64,000 nucleotides of DNA from Streptomyces sp. LX-29 (lineage in GTDB: Bacteria; Actinomycetota; Actinomycetes; Streptomycetales; Streptomycetaceae). Below are positions 1 through 8,855 of the stretch, piece after piece (within the stretch, counting starts at the first letter, position 1; each line of letters opens with the position of its first letter). The position numbers and the translations under genes are program-made. The stretch lies in NCBI RefSeq assembly GCF_029541745.1, contig NZ_CP089746.1, positions 1 to 64,000 on the forward strand, written 5' to 3'. The notes under the pieces were generated by a model that made no database searches, was not told where the DNA came from, and worked only from the letters and a program-made list of their open reading frames with translations.

Positions 1-2
1 CT

Positions 3-917
3 AACAACCGCCCTACGGAAGAGGTGCTGCGGAGCATGGGCACCGGCCCGGTGCCCGTCGATCCCCAGTACACCGAGATGTATGTCAGCCGCTATGCGCG
101 CGAACGGCTGGCCACCCTGGCCGGCCACACCGTCGCCGAGATGCAGGAGCGTCTGATCGGGCTGCGCGACGAATTCCTCATGCCCAAGAACGCCAAGGAC
201 GACTGGGAATGGCCCTGGGACGCGCGGGCCGGCTACATCGTGCAGGCCTGCTCCCTGTGTGCGGCGCGCCGCGGCACCCGCTCGCCCGCCTGGCTGATCC
301 TTCCCGACCCTTGGCAGGTGTGCCTGCGCCACCAGCGCTGGACGGACAACTCCCGCAGCACCGACCCCCCCTACGTCGATCTGAGCGAGCTCGCGGAGGT
401 CGTGCGCGCGCAGCAGCGCCTGAACCGGGTGCGCAAACGCCTGGGCCCTGCCGGACGGTGGGTGTTCGCGGACGCCTGTTCCATCCTCGTGCGCTCCGGG
501 TATCTAGAGGACCCCGCGCAAACGAAGCAGTGGGGTGTCCTTGCGGCGCAGCTGGGCGAGCAGCGGGTGCGGCCCCTGGCGCAGTTCAGCCGGCTTTCGC
601 TGCTGACCCGGGACCTGGCCTGGCTCGAGGTGCGCCGCCTGAACGGCGTACTGCGCAGCACCGAGTACCAGGACTGGCTGCCGCAGACAACGCACCGGCA
701 CGGCTACCGGTTTATCGAGCCACTGACCGTCTGGCACCGTCAGCACCGGCCTCTGCAGCGGGGCATTCCGCAGCTTTCCAGCGGGGAAGTGCCCGCAAGC
801 GTCGACGTCCGAAGGGCGACAGGTCATGCCCTGCCCTCCCCTTTGGCGCCGGTGGAGGAACTGACATGCTTGCCGTGGGTGCGCATGCCCAACTCGATGG
901 ACCGGCTGTTTCTGTAG
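3..917 (+). CDS. TniQ-like transposition targeting protein, 5' end outside window
   Basis: The reading frame is open to the left edge, so only the C-terminal part is present. Around residues 80-115 a CSLC motif is followed by a segment ending VCLRHQRW. This treble-clef zinc-finger pattern is typical of TniQ/TnsD proteins, which bridge the TnsC ATPase to the target DNA. The N-terminal TniQ signature (a PLPGES-like block followed by a helical bundle) is missing and presumably lies before the window. The gene ends at a TAG about 210 bases before the tnsA-like gene on the same strand, so it may be the targeting subunit of the same Tn7-like element. That order (tniQ before tnsA) differs from the second element in this window, where tniQ comes last. 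Assignment to TniQ rests on the zinc-finger context and on the neighbours. Confidence 0.7.
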   Translation, partial: NNRPTEEVLRSMGTGPVPVDPQYTEMYVSRYARERLATLAGHTVAEMQERLIGLRDEFLMPKNAKDDWEWPWDARAGYIVQACSLCAARRGTRSPAWLILPDPWQVCLRHQRWTDNSRSTDPPYVDLSELAEVVRAQQRLNRVRKRLGPAGRWVFADACSILVRSGYLEDPAQTKQWGVLAAQLGEQRVRPLAQFSRLSLLTRDLAWLEVRRLNGVLRSTEYQDWLPQTTHRHGYRFIEPLTVWHRQHRPLQRGIPQLSSGEVPASVDVRRATGHALPSPLAPVEELTCLPWVRMPNSMDRLFL

Positions 918-1126
918 TCGTCCGCGCCGCGTACGCCTGCTGTGGCATTGCCTGATCAGCGCCCAGCGGCTATCCAGCAGCAGGCAAACGCCGTCAAGGA
1001 AGCAAGGGCATCTGCATCCTTTCGGGTGAACCACTGCGGCTGTGTCCCACGAGGCCGCAGGAGGCCCGGAGCCTGGTGGACATCTGCCGCGCAGCACGGC
1101 ACGGCGCGGCAGGAGGGGAGCAGCTC

Positions 1127-1744
1127 GTGGACTTACAGGTGCGCTACCGCGACGACATGGGCCGCGAGCGCCTCGGCACTCCACGGGCGCTGCGCGGACT
1201 TCCGGTGGAGGAATGGCCGGTGCTGCACGAGCAGCGCGCCTACCGGGGACGGAAGTCGAAGGTGCGCCAATGGTGGTCGTCCACCACAAAGAAGGACGTC
1301 AGTTGCCGGTCCCGGGAACACGCGTATGCGGCCATGTTCCTCGACCGCGATCCGTGCGTCGTCTACCTGGCTGCACCGTCGCTGCAGGTCGAATGGCGCG
1401 AGGGTGAGCGTGCGGGGGTGGTGAACCCGGCGTTCATGGCACGCACCGTCGAGGGGCAGCAGATCATCTATCTGCACTCCCCCGACGGGAGGGAGCCGGA
1501 CGATCAGGAATGGTCGGTGGCCCAGGCAGCCGCCGCGCAGGCGGGATGGCAGGTGGATGTCGCCCGCGCCCCGGGCGGCCAGCTGCGCCGCAATGTGTAC
1601 ATCGTCTCGCAGTTCCGTCACGACGAGTTCGCCGACGCCAGCGCCAGGGCCGTCCTGCTGGAGGCATTCGCCCGCCCTCTGCCGCTGAGCAGGGGCGCCG
1701 ACGCGGTGGATCTTCCTCCGGGACAGGACCGTGCCAGCAGCTGA
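1127..1744 (+). CDS. TnsA-like endonuclease subunit with degraded active site
   Basis: TnsA is the PD-(D/E)xK nuclease that cuts the 5' ends of Tn7-like elements. The GTG at 1127 is chosen because AGGAGG lies 10 bases upstream (1111-1116); an in-frame ATG-type start at 1076 has no such site. The protein (205 aa) keeps the TnsA architecture: a YRGRKS segment, then SREH with the family Glu at residue 64, then a two-strand block. Where active relatives have a P-D-F/Y motif, this one reads NPAFMAR, so the metal-binding Asp is Ala102. The following strand ends YLHS instead of the usual VDVR/K. It therefore looks unable to cleave, which would favour copy-in, cointegrate-type transposition if the element is active. 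It lies 87 bases before tnsB. Confidence 0.75.
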   Translation: MDLQVRYRDDMGRERLGTPRALRGLPVEEWPVLHEQRAYRGRKSKVRQWWSSTTKKDVSCRSREHAYAAMFLDRDPCVVYLAAPSLQVEWREGERAGVVNPAFMARTVEGQQIIYLHSPDGREPDDQEWSVAQAAAAQAGWQVDVARAPGGQLRRNVYIVSQFRHDEFADASARAVLLEAFARPLPLSRGADAVDLPPGQDRASS

Positions 1745-1830
1745 AACTTGCTGTGGACGCAGAACCTGACGACGCACTGGGATGAGCCCCTGACCCCCGA
1801 CAGCCTGGTGTGGGCGGCCGGAGCGGCAGC

Positions 1831-4215
1831 ATGAGCGCCGTCCTTTCCCTGCCGGTCGACGCCCCGGACGCGCCGGCCGGGACGCTCCGGCCGGGAATGA
1901 CGGTCCAATGGAAGACAGGCCGCTATCTGGTGGGCGCCTTGCAGGGTTCCACCGTGCACCTGGCGGCGATGGACGACGGCGGCCAGGACGCGCTGGTGGT
2001 GGTCTGCGTCCTTGTATCCGCCCCGGACTTCGCCGTGTTGAAGGCCGATGGGATGGCGCAGGAGCCGGGAGCGGTGCCGGACCTGTCCGTACTGGAGCGG
2101 CTGGATGAAGAACAGCTGAAGGACGTGCGCCGCTGGGAGGAGCACGTCCGGGAGGTGCTGACCGGCCGCCCTGTCGGCGCCCGGGACGGCGCCTTCACTG
2201 CGCGGCGCGGCTACGATCTGGCGACCACCACCCGCACCGCCCGCTACGCCCGGAAGGCGGCCGAGCTGAAGGCGGCCGGCCTGACCGGGTCGGTCGCTAC
2301 CGTGCAGCGCAAATGCCTGGCCTACGAAGCACACGGGCTGCTCGGTCTGGTCGACAAGCGGTGGCTGCGCACGAGCACCGTCCACGGCAACGTCGACGAG
2401 CGGGTGGTGGCGCTGATCCAGCAGGAGGACAAAGCCCAGCGCGGCGCGCCGGCGGGCACCTTCTCCCGGCTGTACAAACGGGTGCGCGCGGCGCTGCGAC
2501 GCGCGCATCCGGATGAGTACCGCGACCTGATGCCGGCCCGTACCACCTTCTACGACCTGCTCAAGCGGCTGGGGATCTCGGCGGAGTCGCTGAAGGCGGC
2601 GCCTGGGCGGGGCAGTGATGCCACCGCCCCGCCCGAGCCTCCCTACCATCCGGCGCCGGTGTCGTTGCTGGGCGAGCGCGTGGAGATCGACGGCACCTGG
2701 CTGGACGTCCTGGCGCTCGGCGACGACGGGCGTCCCGTGGCAGTGGAGTTGACCTATGCCTTGGACGTTCTGAGCCGCAGCTTCATCGCCGGGATGATCG
2801 TTCCCAAGGCTTCGGGCCGGAAGAAGGGGCCGGGCAGCCGGCGCCGCGGCGGCCGCGGCACCAAGTCGCTGGATGCCGCGCTGCTGCTGAGTCAGGCGAT
2901 GGCGCCGCTCGCGGCGCGCCCCGGCTGGTCGCCGCAGGCGCTGGCCGCCAACTCGGACCTGCCCTACGCCAAGATGCTGGCCGGCGATCCGCGGATGGCC
3001 GGCGCCGCGGCGCGGCCGGTGATCCGCCCGAAGACGGTGGTCGTCGACAACGCCAAGATCTTCAAGGCCCGGCACTTCAAGGACGTGTGCAGCATGCTGG
3101 GCATCGAGGTGGAGTCCGCCCGGGAGCGCACCCCCACCGACAAGGCGGTCATCGAACGCACCAACGCCTCGGTCAAGAGCATGTTCTCCCAGTTCGTCGC
3201 CGGCTACACCGGCAACAGCCTGGCCACGCGCGGCGACGACGTCGACAAGGAGCGGTTGTGGACGCTGAACGAGCTGCAGGATTTGTGGCACGAGTGGGTG
3301 GTCACCGAATGGCAGCGGCGGCCGCACGAAGGACTGCGCTCCCCCTTCCTTCCTTCTTTGGTCCTCACCCCGAACCAGATGTATGCGGCGGCGGTCGCCG
3401 TGGAAGGCGCCGTGCCGCGGCCGGTCACACCGGATGAGAGCCGCAAGCTGCTCCTCCAGGCGAAGCGGACCGTGACCCGCGACGGCATCAAGATCGGCAA
3501 CCGTACGTATGTCAGCCATCGCATCCGGGAGTTCAAGAACCGACACAACGGCATTAAGGGACAGGGCCGGCGCTGGCCGGTCTACTACAACCCCTACGAG
3601 CCCAGCCGGGTGTGGCTGTACGACCACACGGTCGAGAAGGACCCCGCCCGCAGTCCGTGGGTGCCCTTCGATTTCAAGTGCCAGCACCTGATCCGCGACT
3701 CGTGGACCCAGTACCTGTGGGAGAAGGCCGCCGACCTCGTCGCCGGCCTCGTCGGCCGGGAAGGCGGCGAGGAAGAAATCGCCCGGGCCGTGGACGATCT
3801 CCTGGCCCGCGCACGGCGCGGCCCCTCCCCCACCTCCACCTCCGTCAAGCCGGTGGCCGCGTTCGTTCCGCAGCCCCTGGAGATCGCCGAAACACCGGCC
3901 AACCCGTATGCAGGGATCACCCGGGCCGAACCTGGCAGCGTGACGCCCGCACCGTCCCTCAACGTCGATGCCAAGGACCTCTTCCCGGGCCGCCGTGCCG
4001 CGCTGCCGGCCGCTGTGCCCGAACCCGCCGCCCCGCCGACGTCGCCGGGCCGGCCCCGGCCCCCGCGGCGCCGTCCCGCTCCGGCGGGAGCGCACAGCCT
4101 GGGCGGATCAGCCGGCGACATCTTCCGGGAACTGGCAGCGGATCCGTCCGAGCGGCCTGCGCCGCGGCCCCATCAGGACCCGCCCCCACCCAGCCAAGAC
4201 CCGCAGGAGACGTGA
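1831..4215 (+). CDS. TnsB-like DDE transposase of Tn7-like element A
   Basis: This is the catalytic transposase that joins element ends to target DNA (Mu/TnsB/TniA group, rve fold with a Mu-type C-terminal beta-barrel). ATG 1831 follows a GGAG at about 10 bases. The 794-residue protein has a long N-terminal DNA-binding region (about residues 1-270), then the retroviral-integrase core. The visible DDE set is D287 in VEIDGTW, D406 in VVDNAKIF and E442 in AVIERTN, and all three are intact. A basic linker (RKKGPGSRRRGGRG, about residue 330) is inserted in the core. The tail after residue 670 is rich in Pro and Ala. The stop overlaps the ATG of the tnsC-like gene by one base (TGATG), so the two are translationally coupled. 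Confidence 0.88.
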   Translation: MSAVLSLPVDAPDAPAGTLRPGMTVQWKTGRYLVGALQGSTVHLAAMDDGGQDALVVVCVLVSAPDFAVLKADGMAQEPGAVPDLSVLERLDEEQLKDVRRWEEHVREVLTGRPVGARDGAFTARRGYDLATTTRTARYARKAAELKAAGLTGSVATVQRKCLAYEAHGLLGLVDKRWLRTSTVHGNVDERVVALIQQEDKAQRGAPAGTFSRLYKRVRAALRRAHPDEYRDLMPARTTFYDLLKRLGISAESLKAAPGRGSDATAPPEPPYHPAPVSLLGERVEIDGTWLDVLALGDDGRPVAVELTYALDVLSRSFIAGMIVPKASGRKKGPGSRRRGGRGTKSLDAALLLSQAMAPLAARPGWSPQALAANSDLPYAKMLAGDPRMAGAAARPVIRPKTVVVDNAKIFKARHFKDVCSMLGIEVESARERTPTDKAVIERTNASVKSMFSQFVAGYTGNSLATRGDDVDKERLWTLNELQDLWHEWVVTEWQRRPHEGLRSPFLPSLVLTPNQMYAAAVAVEGAVPRPVTPDESRKLLLQAKRTVTRDGIKIGNRTYVSHRIREFKNRHNGIKGQGRRWPVYYNPYEPSRVWLYDHTVEKDPARSPWVPFDFKCQHLIRDSWTQYLWEKAADLVAGLVGREGGEEEIARAVDDLLARARRGPSPTSTSVKPVAAFVPQPLEIAETPANPYAGITRAEPGSVTPAPSLNVDAKDLFPGRRAALPAAVPEPAAPPTSPGRPRPPRRRPAPAGAHSLGGSAGDIFRELAADPSERPAPRPHQDPPPPSQDPQET

Positions 4216-5282
4216 TGGACGCTGCGCGCACCGCCCCGAAACCAGCCGCCCCCGCAGCTCTCACTGCACGGTGGTCGCCGCTGGATCCCGAACTGCTCAC
4301 AGTGCGGGAGGGGTTCATGGACTTCGTGCACCGCAAACTCGAGCCGCCGGACTTGCAGGACTGCGCCCCCAAAGGCACGAAGGTCACCGACACCGACCCG
4401 CGGATGATCTACCACGGAGAGATGATCCCCGTCTCCACCCCCGATGTGACCCAGGGGCTGAAGGACGCGCGGCGCACCCTGCGCACCAACCGGTTCCGCC
4501 CCACCGGAAAACGCATGAGCATGATCATCGATGGATGTGCCGGCAAGACCACGCTGCTGCTCCAGATCGGACGCGCCTACCAGGGACTACTGGAAACCGA
4601 GCGCAGGCCGGACAGCGAGTGGACCCCCGTCGTCTACATCAACGTCCCTCCGCGCCATGAAAGCAACATGGACTGGTCCCTGCCGCTCGCGGACTTCTTC
4701 GGCATGGACCACACCGTCAACATCGACAAGCGGACCTATCGCAGCACCGACATGACCGAACCGGTCATCCACGCCATGCGCGAAAGCCGTACCTCCCTGC
4801 TCCTCATCGACGGAATCGACCGCATCCACGACAGCGACCTGGCCGGTGCCTTCGACTACTTCGACTGCCTCCAGGCCCGCCTGCGCCTCTCGGTCATCTA
4901 CAGCGGTCGCGGCGCCACCGACATCGTCAACGAGGGCCTGCACAACCGCCGCCGCACCGAACGGCCCCGCACCTCCGAGCAGTTCCGCAGCAGCCTGCCT
5001 GTCATACGGATCAACCCCATCCCCTTCCACGCGGGGCAGGAGGAGGGATGGCGCACCGTGCTGCGGGCCTACGACTCCAACCTCCGGCTCTACGGCCACG
5101 AGCCCGGCTCGCTCCTGGACCTCGAGGAAGAACTCCACGAGCGCACCGGCGGCTATATGGACACCCTCGACCAGCTCATCTGCCAGACCGCCCAGCAAGC
5201 CATCGAAGACGAGACCGAAGCCATCACCAAAGAAGCCCTCGACGACATGTTCGTCGGCCGCAATGACCCCGACGACGACTGA
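4215..5282 (+). CDS. TnsC/TniB-like AAA+ ATPase with shortened P-loop
   Basis: This is the AAA+ regulator that links target selection to the transposase. The start at 4215 overlaps the tnsB stop; the reading frame extends upstream but that part is a shadow of tnsB. Length is 355 aa, normal for TniB/TnsC. The Walker B strand LLLIDGIDRI (D199) is clear. The Walker A is unusual: IIDGCAGKTT (residues 104-113) has G-x-x-GKT rather than G-x4-GKT, as if two codons were lost. In the second element's TnsC the corresponding motif is the full GPARTGKT. Sensor and C-terminal winged-helix regions follow. Whether this protein still binds ATP is uncertain. No tniQ follows it. Confidence 0.82.
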   Translation: MDAARTAPKPAAPAALTARWSPLDPELLTVREGFMDFVHRKLEPPDLQDCAPKGTKVTDTDPRMIYHGEMIPVSTPDVTQGLKDARRTLRTNRFRPTGKRMSMIIDGCAGKTTLLLQIGRAYQGLLETERRPDSEWTPVVYINVPPRHESNMDWSLPLADFFGMDHTVNIDKRTYRSTDMTEPVIHAMRESRTSLLLIDGIDRIHDSDLAGAFDYFDCLQARLRLSVIYSGRGATDIVNEGLHNRRRTERPRTSEQFRSSLPVIRINPIPFHAGQEEGWRTVLRAYDSNLRLYGHEPGSLLDLEEELHERTGGYMDTLDQLICQTAQQAIEDETEAITKEALDDMFVGRNDPDDD

Positions 5283-5519
5283 CACCGCGCCGGTAAGGCG
5301 CGCCGTCCTGTGCAGCGTGCACGACCGGCCCGGCTGCTGCGGGCAGCCTGTTGCTTCGGCGTCGAACCATCGGGGCGTTCGGCGGCCCCGCATCCGTGGC
5401 GCCGCCCGACGGCCGGGACGCCGATGGTGAGAGCCCTGCCGCAGAGGCAGCCGTCGCCTGAGAGCTCTACGGTGCGGCTGGCCAGCCACCGGTGAACGGT
5501 GACGTGCTCTGGCGCCCCC

Positions 5520-5559
5520 GTTCTGAGCACCCGAGCTTCTTTCGGCGTCTCATCCGACA
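5520..5559 (+). mobile_element. candidate terminus of Tn7-like element A
   Basis: Read on the minus strand from 5559, the sequence begins TGTCGGATGAGACGCCGAAA. It has the TGT...ACA terminal form of Tn7/Mu-type elements and lies 3' of tnsC, where an end is expected. The last codons and the stop of the JAB gene fall inside it. The opposite end would be left of the window, so neither the inverted repeat nor a target duplication could be checked. The remainder of 5283-5549 shows no convincing gene. Confidence 0.25.
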
Positions 5560-6026
5560 GAGCGGGAGAGCTGCAGTTGCACCGGCTCGATGCGGCCGAG
5601 GCGGCATGCCCAGGCTGCGCCCTCCCAACGGCCTGCCCGGGGAGCGAAGATCACCGCAATGACGCTGTGGAAGCCCAGTTCCGGATCGTTGAGAAGTTTC
5701 CTGTAGGTGGCGGCGTCGCGAGCGCTGGGGATGGGGCGGCTGGCGGGGTGGGTGTGCCATTCGCCGACCCAGACGCTGCCGTCGCTCGTGAATGCCTCGT
5801 CGGCCAGTGCCTGGGCGTGTGCCAGGTCGCGGAGGAAGTAGGTAGGGGTGCGCACGGCGGCAGGTCCGGGGGTTCCGGCGTGGTGGACGGTGACGATGTC
5901 GTGGGTGTGGTGGCCCAGCAGGATGCCTCCGGTTTCCGTGGTGTGGTCGGCCGTGCGCAGTTCGGTGGTGACGATTCGTGTGGCCGGGGCGGTGAGGTGC
6001 ACGGCGGTGACGGGCTGCTGGGTCAT
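5550..6026 (-). CDS. cap3: JAB/JAMM isopeptidase (Cap3-like), CBASS
   Basis: A small Zn-dependent deubiquitinase-type peptidase of 158 residues. The JAMM signature is complete: ETGG with Glu31, then EWHTHP (His91, His93) and, after a 7-residue spacer, S101-x-x-D104. In type II CBASS this enzyme removes the CD-NTase from conjugates made by the E1/E2 proteins. The ATG at 6026 overlaps the E1 stop in an ATGA, so it is the last cistron of the E2-E1-JAB run. Its final codons and stop fall in a sequence that could be a transposon terminus (5559), so the native C-terminus may have been a few residues different. A longer in-frame opening upstream is a shadow of E1. Confidence 0.88.
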   Translation of the reverse strand: MTQQPVTAVHLTAPATRIVTTELRTADHTTETGGILLGHHTHDIVTVHHAGTPGPAAVRTPTYFLRDLAHAQALADEAFTSDGSVWVGEWHTHPASRPIPSARDAATYRKLLNDPELGFHSVIAVIFAPRAGRWEGAAWACRLGRIEPVQLQLSRSVG

Positions 6027-7303
6027 GGGGCTTCGCAGGTGGGGCAGCCGGATCTCGGTGGTGTGGCGGGAAGCCAGCGCAGCTCGGCGGTGTGGCCGAG
6101 GTCGAAGGGTGGGGCCCAGTCGGGTTGGCGACGCAGGCCGAGCAGGGCATGCTCTCCCGGCAGTCGCTGGTCGGGGTGTCCGGCACGTTGGAGGACGGTG
6201 GCGACGGCGGTTTTGGCTGCGAGCTGGGCCACCAGATGCAGGTCGGAGCCGACGGCGGTCATCGGCCGGTGGCGGGTGCCGGTGCCGTACCCGGCGTCCA
6301 GGGCGAGCTCGGGGTCGAGGCCGCCTGCCTCGGCGAGGGTCCGGCGTCTGCAGGTGAGGCAGCCGTGCTGGGGCCAGGGGCGCAGTCGCAGGATTTCGCC
6401 GAGGGCGCCGTCCTGCAGGACGCACGCGAGCACTGCGGTGAGGCCGGCGCGGCGGGCCAAGTGGCCGGTGACGCGGCGCGGGGCTACTCCGTCTGCCGTG
6501 CATACGACGAGGTGGGTGTCCGCGAGGAGGGCCCGGATGTGGTCGGCGTGCTCGATGACGTCGAGGGCCAGAGCGCTGACGGTGGTGTCGGGGCGCAGTG
6601 CGGCGAGTTCCTCGGCGAGGGCGGTGACTTTGTGCCGGCCGATGTGTCGGCGGGCGCTGGTGTGCCGGACGAGGTTGTGCCAGTCGAGGCGGTCGGGGTC
6701 GACGAGGGTGAGATGGCCGACGCCGTAGCCGGCCAGAGCGTGGGCGGTGGCCGAGCCGATGCTCCCCGCTCCGACCAGCATGATGCGGGTGTTCTGCAGT
6801 TCCTTTACGGGCCAGTGACCGCCGAGCTGCCGAATCCCGGTGGTTTCGGGCTCAGCTGACGCCTCGATGGGCTGGAAGCCCGCGCGGGTGACGTGCCAGG
6901 CGACGAGGTCGGGCAGACCGCTTTCGGGGAAGGCGTCCTTCACGCCGGGGGCGTGGGTGATGGCCACATAGCCGCCGTCGCCCGGCGTCTTGAAACCGCT
7001 GGGCACCGCGTCCTTGAACGCGTCCAGCTTCATGGATGTGCCCCGCCGTGCCCGCAGGAGGTACCAGAGCGCGTGCAGTTCACTGTTGGCCTGGTACCAG
7101 TAGCCGGTGGGACGGGAGTCGCAGCCAGCGAGCAGGCGAGGGGCAGGGGGCGGCGGGTCGACCGAGATGATGGAGCCGCCGCCCTCGGAGATGCCGCCCA
7201 CCACCGCTAGGTCGTCCGGATGGCTGATACGCAACGACAGTCGGCCCCACGCGCCCGAGGCGCGGAATGTGGTCGCGGCGTCCTGTGGGATGAGGATCAG
7301 CAC
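6023..7303 (-). CDS. E1-like ubiquitin-activating protein (ThiF fold), CBASS
   Basis: This protein (426 aa) contains a ThiF/E1 adenylation domain. The nucleotide-binding GAGSIG loop is at residues 178-183, followed by VDPDRLDWHNLVRH, a typical E1 Asp/Arg/Asn arrangement. Two CxxC knuckles (C315/C318 in GCLTC and C420/C423 in GCPTC) should bind structural zinc. Residues 1-165 form a separate N-terminal domain of the kind found in bacterial E1 proteins. In canonical type II CBASS, E1 and E2 are fused as Cap2; here E2 is a separate upstream gene overlapping by 7 bases. The start is GTG 7303. Predicted role: adenylate the C-terminal glycine of the CD-NTase and pass it through E2. ThiF and MoeB of cofactor synthesis share the fold, but the neighbours argue against that role. 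Confidence 0.87.
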   Translation of the reverse strand: MLILIPQDAATTFRASGAWGRLSLRISHPDDLAVVGGISEGGGSIISVDPPPPAPRLLAGCDSRPTGYWYQANSELHALWYLLRARRGTSMKLDAFKDAVPSGFKTPGDGGYVAITHAPGVKDAFPESGLPDLVAWHVTRAGFQPIEASAEPETTGIRQLGGHWPVKELQNTRIMLVGAGSIGSATAHALAGYGVGHLTLVDPDRLDWHNLVRHTSARRHIGRHKVTALAEELAALRPDTTVSALALDVIEHADHIRALLADTHLVVCTADGVAPRRVTGHLARRAGLTAVLACVLQDGALGEILRLRPWPQHGCLTCRRRTLAEAGGLDPELALDAGYGTGTRHRPMTAVGSDLHLVAQLAAKTAVATVLQRAGHPDQRLPGEHALLGLRRQPDWAPPFDLGHTAELRWLPATPPRSGCPTCEAP

Positions 7304-7881
7304 GAGGGACCGTCCTGTCCGCCGGTGTCCAGCTCAGGGTGGTCAGTGGTGTCCTCGGGTGACGGGGGCTGGGCCAGGAAGTGGTCGAGGCGATCGTCGG
7401 TGACGATGCCGCTGCCGGTCATCTGCTCGATCGTCTGGTGTTTCATCAACGCGTACTCGATCCGCCAGCCGGCGGCCTTCAGCAACAGATCGACAACCGA
7501 CTCGCGGCCCGTCCATACATCGTCCCGCAGAAGGCACAGGCTGGCGTCACCGTTGACGTGCCAGCGGTGCTGGGTCCATTCAAACGGTTCGGGCAGTGGA
7601 TCCACGGGAACGAGCCGGGGCGCCACCATGGGGTAGGCCTGGCTGTACTCCAGACACACAAGGAGCCCTTCCTCGCCGATCCAGGCGGTGAGATGCTCGG
7701 GCTCGGGCCTCTCGAAAGGCCAGCGGGGCAGCCTGCCCTCCCAACTCCCTGCTCCGGCCTCGTTCCAGACGAGGCCGGGGAACTGAGCGGTGATCTCCGC
7801 ATGGTCACGGTGCAGTCGGCGCGGTTCGCACGTCCACCAGGTGTGGTGCGTGCGGCCGTTGGGCGTGTGTGCGGTCGTCAT
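7297..7881 (-). CDS. E2-like conjugating enzyme, CBASS
   Basis: A 194-residue stand-alone E2-family protein. The active-site region reads WHVNGDASLCLLRDDVW, the bacterial E2 pattern H-x-N...LC, with Cys116 as the expected thioester residue. The proline-rich YPMVAPRLVPVDP segment precedes it, as in E2 folds. ATG 7881 overlaps the CD-NTase stop in ATGA, so synthesis is coupled to the enzyme it presumably acts on. In the best-studied operons the E2 domain is fused to E1 (Cap2); the split form here is a less common arrangement. The tail (residues 170-194) is acidic and probably disordered. Confidence 0.85.
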   Translation of the reverse strand: MTTAHTPNGRTHHTWWTCEPRRLHRDHAEITAQFPGLVWNEAGAGSWEGRLPRWPFERPEPEHLTAWIGEEGLLVCLEYSQAYPMVAPRLVPVDPLPEPFEWTQHRWHVNGDASLCLLRDDVWTGRESVVDLLLKAAGWRIEYALMKHQTIEQMTGSGIVTDDRLDHFLAQPPSPEDTTDHPELDTGGQDGPSC

Positions 7882-8855
7882 CCCTGGGGTGCGTCCTTGA
7901 TGGGCCGCGGAGTGATGAGCGCGGGTGTCCCGGTGATCAGTGAGGCTGGCTTGGCCGGAGCGGCAGGGGCCGGGAAGTCGTCGCCGAAGATCTTCTGCCA
8001 CAGCCGCAGCGCGTTGTCGGTGTCTCCCTCGGCAGCAGCAACGCAGGCCCGCTCCGCGAGGTCTGCTGCGTCGGCGAAGGCATCGGACAGACCTGCATGG
8101 TCCAGGTCCGGCTGGATCTGACCACACAGCCCCGCCGGGTCCCACACGCCCTCGTGGACGCGGACCGCAGCGGCGGTGAAGAACGTCTTCAGTGCCTGGG
8201 AGCGGTTGCCGGACCTGGGCATGCAGTTGAGGGCGAGGACCTCCATGACGAGAGACTTGATGCCTCCCTGGACCGGGGCGGTGAGCCGCCACTGTTTGAG
8301 GACCCTGACCAGAGGCCGGAAGTGCGGCCAGTCCCGCTGGTGATCGGCGACTTGGCCGATGAGGTATTCCGGGTTGGCCGGCACCCACCGGGTGTTCAGC
8401 TTTTCGGGGATGAGCAGCGAGCCGTCCTCCTGGCGCAGGGCGGCCATGACGTCGACGGTGAAGGCCTCCGGGTCCTCGGGGTCGTCCAGGAAGCACTTGA
8501 CTGCGTGATTGCGCACGAGAGTGTGCCGAACCTCGTTGGCGTGGGTGCCGTTGGTCTGGCTCAGCAGCCGGTTGACCTGGGTGCGGACGTACTCGAGAGC
8601 GTCCTGGGCGCTCGGGCCGTCGTTCCCCCACTCGGGGTGCTCGTCGGGGTCGTAGACGATCACGACATCGACGTCGTGGATGGGCTTGAGCTGCGTGCTG
8701 CGGCTCAGAGAACCCGAGCCGAACGTCTCCACGACGTCCGGCTCGCTCAACAGCGCGGTTTTGAACAGGTCCCTGCGCTCGCGGGCCAGTCTGGTTTTGC
8801 CTATGTCTTCGTTGACGGTCTTCTGGAACGCGTCGAATGCGTCGTCGATCCCCAT
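7878..8855 (-). CDS. cdn: CD-NTase (cyclic oligonucleotide synthase), CBASS
   Basis: This is the CBASS sensor/synthase. The polymerase-beta-like signature is complete: FGSGSLSRST (residues 45-54), the D61-V-D63 pair in HDVDVVIVY, and the third acidic residue D135 in FTVDVM. The protein is 325 aa. ATG 8855 has AGGAGG just upstream, which decides the start against a longer frame. The C-terminus is ...IKDAPQG: a terminal glycine, as required in type II CBASS where E1/E2 conjugate the enzyme through its C-terminus. It heads the cdn-E2-E1-JAB run of overlapping genes. The product nucleotide cannot be read from sequence; the SAVED effector suggests a cyclic tri- or other short oligonucleotide. Confidence 0.9.
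   Translation of the reverse strand: MGIDDAFDAFQKTVNEDIGKTRLARERRDLFKTALLSEPDVVETFGSGSLSRSTQLKPIHDVDVVIVYDPDEHPEWGNDGPSAQDALEYVRTQVNRLLSQTNGTHANEVRHTLVRNHAVKCFLDDPEDPEAFTVDVMAALRQEDGSLLIPEKLNTRWVPANPEYLIGQVADHQRDWPHFRPLVRVLKQWRLTAPVQGGIKSLVMEVLALNCMPRSGNRSQALKTFFTAAAVRVHEGVWDPAGLCGQIQPDLDHAGLSDAFADAADLAERACVAAAEGDTDNALRLWQKIFGDDFPAPAAPAKPASLITGTPALITPRPIKDAPQG

Noticed and set aside
1618..4095. long open frame of 825 codons on the minus strand
   Set aside because: It is antisense to tnsB, has no recognisable motifs, and reflects GC-rich codon structure.
5153..5530. minus-strand frame with CLCGRALTIG-like sequence after tnsC
   Set aside because: It overlaps the 3' end of tnsC, no family is recognised and no ribosome site is convincing.
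5499..6859. overlapping plus-strand frames rich in Gly and Val
   Set aside because: They are antisense to the E1 and JAB genes, which have complete active-site motifs.
6023..7303. E1 protein as a thiamine/molybdopterin enzyme (ThiF/MoeB)
   Set aside because: It overlaps E2 and JAB genes in a CD-NTase operon and has an extra N-terminal domain; no ThiS/MoaD-like gene is nearby.
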